NCBI GenBank assembly: GCA_950097015.1
Contig: CATNEN010000011.1
Span: forward strand, 4,182,501 to 4,246,500
Reading direction: 5' to 3'
DNA length: 64,000 nucleotides
Origin: Macrostomum hystrix
Taxonomy: Eukaryota; Platyhelminthes; Macrostomidae
Below the pieces are notes generated by a model, which worked only from the letters and a program-made list of their open reading frames with translations, was not told the origin of the DNA and did no database searches. Positions 56,373 to 64,000 of this stretch are shown piece by piece (the first letter of the stretch is position 1; each line of letters opens with the position of its first letter). A program made the translations under genes and the position numbers.

Positions 56373-59224
56373 TTTACATCCAATCAGCGAGCGCCGATTG
56401 GACAAATTGATATTTTCCAATCCAAATAAGAAAGATACACTTACTTCGGTAACAGCAACCAAGCTTTACAATATTCTACTTCATGAAATTTGTATGCAGT
56501 AGTATTTCTGGAGAATTTTGCCTGAATGGTGCAAATTTTCTATTATGTCCATTCATGGTAACAAAAATTTCACAGAAATATTGCACTGTAAACAAAATTA
56601 TACTGAAGCTGAATAAACTTCCTTGTCACGGTAGCGTCGGTTGTCACTAATTAGTGCAGACAACCGCTACTGCTGAGTCTCACATTCTCACAAAAAGGTA
56701 TGTTTCTATCTGTCCGCTACTCTTTAAAAATTTTCCACACCAATCAATTTTATTATTTAGTTCAACTGCTCTGGAGCGGTGTCCGTGCAGCGAGAAAAGT
56801 CTGGAGTTGGTTTCAGTAAGCTGGCCAGCCTCATCCCCTGTTTGAGTATTAATGTACGTATTCTCCACTTTTAGCATAACTCAATAAAAACGTAACAACC
56901 CTGCTACTGTTCTGTCACAAGCTCCTGTTTCCCGATAAAACCCTGCCGTGATGTGGAGTGTACTACGAGAATCGAGTGAGGGTGTGAGCCAGCCAATTTT
57001 TTCGAAACTTTAAGCAATTAATAATCGCGACCCATGACTAGCAGCTGGCCACAAAAGCAAGATCATTAATCTTAGGGCCGGGTTTGGGGCGGCGGTGAAT
57101 TAAGTAGCCATCGATCCCCTCTCCCTGGATCTGTCTTGACCCCTGTAGGAATGACTGATCACTTTACTTTATTGTTACTTTAAGTAAAGTATTAATTTAT
57201 TGTATGAGCTAGTTTAGATCACAATTCCCATCGAAACCGCGATCAGATATCGGGAATCACTCGGGCATTATGAGTGATCAATAATTCATTATGTCCCCAC
57301 TTCTTTAGTGTAATCCGAGCCCAGCTCGATTATATGACCTTTCCCCTTTAGATACATGTAATGTCACTGTCGGCAGGTCGGCGCCTGCGCTTCCCATTGT
57401 CCTGGCGGAGTAGCAATTATTGGCCGACTGCCGGCCAAGCTGTAGCAGTGGCTGCTCGTAAAGGAGCATCTGTCGTTTCTCGCCGCTGGTTCATTGGGTA
57501 ATCGGGGTGGCCCATCGCCGCTCCGATTCCTCGTTGACAGGCCGGCGAGGATGTGGGATATTTTGATGAATGTCGAGGTTGGCGTGGGCTGCAGGACTAT
57601 TTAAGCAAGCGCGCTGCGCTGCTCCCCCAAAAACCCCGGAAACCGAAGCCTCCGGACTCGCCCTCCGACCGGACTCTCCCGTTCCGGAACCTTCTCCCGG
57701 GGACCTAGCTCCCTTGAAGCCTACGCGGACTCCTGAAGCCGAGTCCCTTTACCTACTTCGGAGTCTAACTCCACCAACTTAAGGCTTAGACGCTAGAGCT
57801 TTAAGCTCAACTAGCGCTTACAGGCCCATTGCCTGTCTATAAGCCCCGAATAGGGCAAGCCACCTTTTTAGGTGAGCTCTCAAATTGCGCTTTGCGCCCG
57901 CCAGTGTGTTGGCCCCTGCCAGCCCACAGTTAGCTTTCCCCTTTCCCTTCCCTCGCTGATCTTGCCCTGCCCTTCCTCGAGAACTACAGGCCTGCAGCAC
58001 GCGACCGGCATTTCAGATAAGTAATCTGCGTAGCGGCTTTTTAATTGTTATTCCTAAGGGACCGATTTGCTAGTTAGGCGGCACAATAGCGGGAAGCGGG
58101 CATTGGGATTCTTGGCTTAATAAACGAATCAGCGTTAGCCACTAATTAAACTTAGGCCAATTTTTAAGTACAATTTAACTCCTCTCCTTGTTTGTTTCTC
58201 TACTTTTTATTTGTCATAGACAGCCCTCAGTTATGAGTGGCTAATTCACTAGGGGGTGGGCTCTGGCGAGGCCGAGCTGAAGGCTGTGGCAGGAAGACAA
58301 CTGTGAGCGCGCACGAGAGTAAATAAGGAGCTAGGGATTCGCGAGCAGATGCGGAGCGTAGCATGTGCATATCTGCTGGGGTGGGGGATTCCTTGGCGGG
58401 TTTTCCTCTCTTCCTGGTGGGTCAAAGGGTACGTGCCAAACTCCCTTGCCAATGGAGCTTCCCTTCTGTCCCCCTCCTCTCGCAACTGCGGCCACGGGAG
58501 CGAGAGTGATGATCTAATAATCTTCCGCTTGCATAATCACTCAGCCAGTTGTTCTGCTTAATCTCTCCAGCCTCTGTTTTCCTCAACTCACACAGACTCA
58601 TCACACAGATGTGTTATGAGTAGGATTCTGGCTATGGATTCTCATTCAAGTTCTTAGTACTCGTACCACCTTTCTAGACCCCTGTAGCGCAAACTCAGGA
58701 ATCCCCTTTTGAGGCGTGTCTCGATCCATTCTGGGGCTCTCACCCCAGTCTAAAACGGAAGTTGCAGTAATGCCCTATTTTCGGCTTGTCTAGATCTGCG
58801 TGATAAACTAGGAGCTGTGTACTCCGGGGACCCAAGTTCCCAAATGCCTGCGGTGGCAACGTAGGCGCATTGGGTGGTGGCGCTACCCTAGAACATCTAT
58901 CCGCTTTGCCGATAGCCTTTCCGCAGTTCTGTGGCAAAAGCCTAGACCGGTTCGACCACCGCTACCAAGGCTAGGAGTCAGTGGCGCACCGCGCTACTGA
59001 CGACAGTAGGCTACCTAGCCCTGTCTTGTCCGATTCCGGATAATCCGACGCCCCCGTTAGACTTTTCGCCGGTTTCGAGCACAGCTTGGGGTAGGCACGG
59101 CAGTCATGCCTGTGGCCTATGGGACGAGTGGGACTGGCCAGCCTGAGGCCAATAAGACCACTCCCTGCATCCATTGAACCTCCTCATCTCTTCTCCCCTC
59201 CCTCTCTCCGCGGCATCTCGCGAG
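56373..59224. other. Intergenic DNA, GC-rich from 57.4 kb
   Basis: No supported gene. A 25-bp hairpin lies at 58977-59001 (GTCAGTGGCGC / GCGCTACTGAC around ACC). 57570-58000 has a composition unlike its surroundings and could be an old repeat, but no ends are defined. Confidence 0.4.
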
Positions 59225-59230
59225 TATATA
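59225..59230 (+). promoter_or_regulatory. TATA-like box of secreted protein B
   Basis: TATATA lies 127 bp upstream of the ATG at 59352. Confidence 0.4.
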
Positions 59231-59351
59231 GGCAGATAGACAATCGACTCTATCGCCCGTCTCCAAGCTCCCACCCTTCCGAGGGCAGGTCAGTGGCTTC
59301 AAAAACTCCCAACCATTTCAGCCGTTCTTATACCAACTGTATCTTGTCGTC

Positions 59352-60270
59352 ATGGAGCTCATTTCACTTCTGGGCTCGCTTTCTTTGCTAATTCTGTTCG
59401 AAATTCAGCTGACCGAAGCAGCAACCTGCCCTTCGAAGAGACACTCTTATCAGAACTACGCTTTTCTGCCCAACTGTTCTCGCTCTCTGACCTTGAGCAC
59501 AGAACTCAGTCCCCGAATGCGTCATCGTGGCGGCCATGCGGCCCAACCCATCTGCCGCTGTAATTTCCGTGCCTGACGCCCACTGCTATCTGACGGCCAC
59601 TCTCTGTCCTCGTTACACGCTGTGCCTTCATGATTGTCCCTACAATGTGCTGATGCCAGCCAGCATTCTGAGCACTCTGGAACATCTGATTATGAGCATC
59701 AAGAGCGGCAGCGGTCAGCTAGTTTGGAATCTGATGACTCAGAGTGCTACGAATTCTGACTTTGTAGTGCAGCCAGCTCACCCGGATGCTACCATACTTC
59801 CCAGCGCATTCCGCTCGGCTCTGATGGACAACATGCAAAAACTGATCTCTGGCCTCATCTACAAGCAGCTCATTGTGCAGCTGTACCAGAACTCCACCGT
59901 TGTCGTGAGGCTCGTGTTTGATGTTGGCTCTTCCATTGCCAACCTGAACAGTTTAAACTGGTTCTCTAAGCAACGAATAGTCCAGAGCTGGCCAGTGACT
60001 AATCTCGCTTCAATGCCAACAAACTTCTTCAGCATTGAAGGTGCCACAGACAGTACCAATCTAAGGCGGTTCTTCATCAACATTGACTACCGGGGCTACC
60101 GGTGCGCCACTGACCACGGCTTTATGGTTGTTCTAGACACGCAGAATGATGTCTGCTCTATGTACCGGTATTCGCAGCCCATTCCGCGAATAATGTACAG
60201 CCCGGATCCAACACAGAGCATGAGCTCGAGTCACCGCTATGCTGAATACATGGCTATCTTTGCCCGCTAA
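59352..60270 (+). pseudogene. Secreted protein B, paralogue of A, with a 1-bp frameshift
   Basis: The ATG at 59352 opens a signal peptide (MELISLLGSLSLLILF) and a mature N-terminus that matches protein A (CPSKRHSYQNYAFLPNC). After LSTELSP the homologous frame continues one base later, with ECVIVAAM, CPRYTLCLHDC, YKQLIVQLYQNSTVVV and a stop at 60270 at the same place as in A. The break falls at a run of four C at 59511-59514, so one extra C explains it. Apart from that the gene is complete and the rest of the frame is clean over 240 codons. It is either a young pseudogene, a polymorphic null allele or a base-calling error. The length without the break would be about 305 aa. Confidence 0.78.
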
Positions 60271-61577
60271 GATTTGCCCGAGCTACATATCGCCATGATT
60301 GGAACTTTAAATTGGGAAATTTTCGAGGGCTTGTTTCAGTTTTAAGCGAATAAGTTGCATTCGCGCTGACAGTTCGCGTATAGGTAGCGCAGTTTGTTGA
60401 GGTAATCTTTTTTTCAGACACTAAAGGTAAAAGATTTCGTTTTCGTACAGTACTTGTGCAGTGACTCCCTGAACACTTAGCAGTTTTCTTTGCAAGTTTT
60501 GCACTTGAAAAATGACTGTAAATCGCTTGTATTTTTATAGTGGTTACAGTGCGATGATACGACTCTATAACTTTTACGTGCACCTTCTGTAACGCATGTA
60601 GTTGGATTAACAATGTTCCATCGAAGCCGGGTTTCCTAAGCAGAATCTATTTTTCTTTAGCTAAAATTAGACGAACACGTTATTTGACGGAAAAAAAATT
60701 ACTTATGAGAAATGTCGAATTCGATCCTGCCAGTTTCAGTGCAAAAGCTCTTAAGAATTTAGAGTGACTTCAATGAACTTTTTAAAAGTTCTTTTAACTG
60801 TTGCACGGCCTATAATGATTCAATTTTAAACTCTCACCATATTTGTTTTCATACTCATAAATTAAATAGAACCACTTATGAGGACGATAAGTCGATAAGT
60901 AAGATTTTTTCTAGGATTCACGTAAAATTAGCTTTAAAGTAAATCAAAATTCTTTGTTAAAACAATTATTTTTTTAACATTCAACGGCATATAGCAGAAG
61001 ATCCGGACTTTTGTTTCTTACCTATCCCTCATTGCATGTCCGTATCAGTTCTGTCGGGAGCTGCTAACTCAACATGCACTCAGTGGGCAAAGCACTTATG
61101 CTATTGTCGCGAGTGTTTCACAGTTTGCTCAGATCAATCAATATACCTTTGTCAATTCTGGTAGTTTGAGTTGGAGTTAGAATATACTTGAGAGAGGCCT
61201 TGAAGGTCATGTATGTGGGAAATTGTTGGCCCTCTTAACTACAGCCATGTGTAGCACAAGGTGGAATATCGACTCAAAAGAGAAAAGTGGAGAAAAAGAC
61301 GATAATGAGGTATCTGAATAGCACTTTAAGTCTTCAATAAAAAATATCTCTCATTTGATTGAACTGAGTGAGACTTTGACCTCAAATGAACTAACTGCGA
61401 TGGAAACAGCGGAATAATCTTAATATTTTAGAATAATTTAGACTGTACTGCGCTAGATTTTGAAACCAAATAAGAGGATCTAAGTCTCCTTTGTCAAATA
61501 CCCAATTATATATGGCTGTATAATTGATGACAGCAGTCTCTCAGCCATGCTGAGCACAATGGTATTGTGCTTTGTTT
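60271..61577. other. Intergenic DNA
   Basis: No supported gene or repeat. Confidence 0.45.
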
Positions 61578-61722
61578 GGTTGGCCCTAATAGGTGTGAAC
61601 TCTTTGACAAGCCGGCAAGAATTCTCTACGCGGCTGCAACACAAACGAATGTGGCCTCGCCGCGGATTCGAGCCCTGGGGCATTGTTGTGAGAGTCGAAA
61701 GAACTATTGCTCCGCTCCTTTC
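61578..61722 (-). mobile_element. SINE family A, 5' part
   Basis: The minus strand reads a degenerate head, then GAATCCGCGGCGAGGCCACA (B box decayed), and ends within GGTTGGCCC. The 3' body is absent. Confidence 0.75.
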
Positions 61723-62414
61723 TGGCTCCTCGTCGACTGTCGCCTGACTGTGACCTCAGCCTAATGCAAAAAATAATGATAGTAAAAGTTTTGCTCATGA
61801 AATGTGAAGCTGCTGTCAGGACTAGAGACTGCGTTTTTATCATGCCTCCCAGCATCACACAATTTGAACAGATCGATTACAACATTGAACGAAAAAAATG
61901 TAAATTAACAGCAACCTTTGGTGTTGCTAGTTTCATAAAATACACGATTCGAAATCCATTATACGCTATATCTTATGCATTCGTGGCATGGACTTTCCTT
62001 GTACATTTGCGAATACGTTCGTGCTATTGTCGGGATTTAATAAAAGGAAGAGTACCTTTGATATTTCTAACAGATTATTATAAGTCGGCATTAAAATTAA
62101 TAATTATTATTATTGAGGTGCGCACGCCGATTGTGTGCTGATTTTTTTGTTCATTTTATGTTTGAGGCTGAACAATTCGACTTTAAAAAATGAAGGCGAT
62201 AGAAAAACAGTAGCATGCATAAGATTAAGTTTAGGTGAATATAAAATATTTGAAATAAACAAATATTTGAAATAAACAAAGGCATTAAAACAAAAAATGC
62301 AATATTGAAATTTAAAACGAAAATTAAAACGGTGTCTGAAATCACTTCGCTCCCGAAAGGAGTAGCTATTGTGTTTTTGTATTTTAACTATGGGCCCCAG
62401 GGCAGTGGCTTTTT
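61723..62414. other. AT-rich stretch
   Basis: A (TTA)n tract lies near 62097-62115. An open frame through 61.7-62.1 kb has no recognisable similarity and is not accepted. Confidence 0.4.
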
Positions 62415-63097
62415 TTATCTTGCTTTAGGTATGCTTTCTATGAAGTCCACAAAACTTTCTGTTAATTCTGCGCTTTCCTGTGTCATTAAATACACAATTT
62501 TGTCATCAGCTGTTAGGCTTTCGATATTTCGAACAGTACCTGCTACATTCTCAATGAATTTATTTCTAATTGGAACATAAACGGACCAATCGCATCTAAA
62601 GAGAATATGAGTTTCGTTCTCTACCTCGACTCTACATTTTGGACATGTTCTGTTTTCATAGGCGATTTTCGGTCTTACAGTGCGCAATGTCTCACAGGCC
62701 AGTTTGTGGTTTCCTAGACTAAATCAGGGAATTGTGCGCCTTTGTTCTGGGTTAGAGATTATTAATTTGTAAGGTACTTTTCTCTGGAGAAATCTTTCTT
62801 AAATTTGTAATAGAAGTGGCTGAGCTTGGCAGATTTTCCCATCCTCTGAGTCCAGTGTCTTCGGAACTCTGACTCAAAGTTCCCCGTGCGTTTTGATGGA
62901 CTTCGTTTTTCTAGTCTGTTGACAATTCCGCATTACTTCACTATTCATTTTTCCCCAATGCCAACATCGCTGTATTCTGTATCTGCCACCAATTTCGCAA
63001 TGATGGAGTCTGGTCGGCTCCGAACTGAGGACCAGTATTGAAGGCTTCTTTTTTGAATACTATATAATAGTGGTAGTCTTCCTAATTCGGACCGAGC
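62415..63097 (-). mobile_element. Non-LTR retrotransposon remnant, 3' end of ORF2
   Basis: Two diagnostic pieces are in order on the minus strand. 63097-62945 reads RSELGRLPLLYSIQKR and LQYWSSVRS, the conserved segment after the reverse transcriptase domain. 62687-62415 reads CPKCRVEVENETHILFRCDW, the C-terminal zinc-knuckle domain, preceded in frame by GNHKLACETLRT. They are in different frames with a stop between, so the element is dead. The 5' part is missing. Confidence 0.75.
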
Positions 63098-63330
63098 AAG
63101 AATGTAAGAACATAAGAACGAGATCAGTTTGTTGTGTTGTGCTCAGTTTTAATTTCAAGTCAAGCAGAAGGTTTTTATCTCGGTTAGTATAAACAAGCTT
63201 ATAGTCTGGTTAGTTTCAGCAAAAGTGTTACTCGACAAAAAGTGCAATACAGGCAATAATAGCGCTCTCCTAGAAATTTTTATTAATGTTTCTGAAAATT
63301 TTACGTAGCTTTTACCCGTTCTGATAGAGA

Positions 63331-63562
63331 TTAAGTGGCGGGGTGGTCAACGCGTTTGCCTGAGCTCGATTCTGCCGCAAGGCTACATTCATTTGAGGCA
63401 CAGCTGCGGAGAGAAGGCTTTGGGGACTTGTTGTGCAATTTAGGGAGCCTTTGTGAAAAAACCTCCTAAGCACAGTGAAAGTTTACACAGCCTGAAGATG
63501 AGAAAGTCGGAGAAGATGTACACACCTGTGTGATCGTGTGCCTGTGTATCGCATCTACACTT
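63331..63562 (+). mobile_element. SINE family A
   Basis: Head AAGTGGCGGGGTGGTCAACG (A box), a shortened segment, B box GAGCTCGATTCTGC, body GAGAAAGTCGGAGAAGATGT. It ends near GTGTGCCTGTG, just before the 3' end of a LINE on the other strand. Confidence 0.82.
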
Positions 63563-63679
63563 GACTTACTTTGACTTAGCGGCAGGGAGCCTCCATGACG
63601 GACGCAGCGAGGAGGCGGCAGATGCCGCCCATATCGCTAACCCCTAGCAGCCAGACGGCCTCCAGCGAGGCGGTGCCGC

Positions 63680-64000
63680 TCAGGGTGGTCCATCGGTCGA
63701 ATCCGCCACGCGATCTTCCTCGCCATAGGCTGGGAAGAACTCAGCTCGGCCGGTGTCCCGGAGGAAGTGGGCGAGCTGTGGAATGTTTTCGGGCGAGCAG
63801 GCTTCGACAAGGGTCGGCGCCGGCCCGAGATGCTTTAGCCTAGCCCGGGTGAAGGCCGGGCAGTGGCAGATAAAGTGCTCGGCGTTTTCACGTCCGGAGC
63901 AGCAGAAGGGACACATTTCCTCAGGCACGTGGCCTTGGAGGTAGCGGTGTCTGGTGAAGCAGCCATGTCCCGAGAGGGCCATGGTGACTACTCTCAGGTC
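63680..64000 (-). mobile_element. Non-LTR retrotransposon, C-terminal zinc-knuckle region, continues past the window
   Basis: The minus strand encodes ALSGHGCFTRHRYLQGH, then CPFCCSGRENAEHFICHCPAF, the pattern found after the reverse transcriptase in R1/Jockey-type elements. It is open from the window edge to the stop at 63680, so this copy may be intact upstream. It is a different family from the remnant at 62.4 kb. Confidence 0.72.

Noticed and set aside
61707-62141. Open frame of 144 codons on the plus strand
   Set aside because: Overlaps the end of a SINE and AT-rich DNA, with a simple repeat at its end and no recognisable domain.

Overview
The window is animal nuclear DNA. Its genes have GT-AG introns (78 bp to about 2 kb) and its products are metazoan: an ETS factor of the ERG/FLI1/FEV subfamily, class A GPCRs, RING/B-box proteins and a class VI P4-ATPase. 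The ferritin looks like the soma ferritins of molluscs and flatworms. I favour a lophotrochozoan, perhaps a free-living flatworm, but the sequence alone does not settle this.

Layout. 0-3 kb: a six-exon EF-hand gene (-) with minisatellites and a SINE in its introns. 4.7-6.3 kb: a two-exon ferritin heavy chain (+). 7-15.3 kb: a gene-poor block of five long minisatellites (unit 11 to about 28 bp) and then two SINEs. 16.6-21.6 kb: a four-exon ETS gene (+) with a 1.2 kb, 24-bp minisatellite in intron 2. 21.7-26.2 kb: two related 20-bp arrays, a TTAA-flanked MITE and a split SINE. 26.9-32.5 kb: a three-exon P4-ATPase (ATP11 type, +) with a TATA box and a glutamine-rich tail. 34.4-37.4 kb: a second, five-exon EF-hand gene (+). 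37.8-44.2 kb: three intronless GPCR paralogues in tandem (+). 45.2-50.8 kb: two RING/B-box/coiled-coil paralogues (-). 55-60.3 kb: two paralogous secreted-protein genes in opposite orientation, the second with a frameshift. 61.5-64 kb: SINE pieces and the 3' ends of two non-LTR retrotransposons.

The genes do not form a pathway. The pattern is local tandem or short-range duplication (GPCRs, RING proteins, secreted proteins, and a more distant EF-hand pair) in a repeat-rich setting. Tandem arrays cover about 8 kb. Two tRNA-derived SINE families account for more than a dozen insertions, one with a clear 16-bp target-site duplication. Exon models were joined by hand from splice sites, phase and homology; for every multi-exon gene except the second RING gene the phases close exactly.

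Most worth checking: a 22-bp GT...AG segment in the second RING gene whose removal restores both frame and length relative to its paralogue and which overlaps a 24-bp sequence repeated 1.3 kb away; the SINE families; the MITE; the intron array that repeats a splice-donor-like motif about 50 times; and the unrecognised secreted-protein pair.
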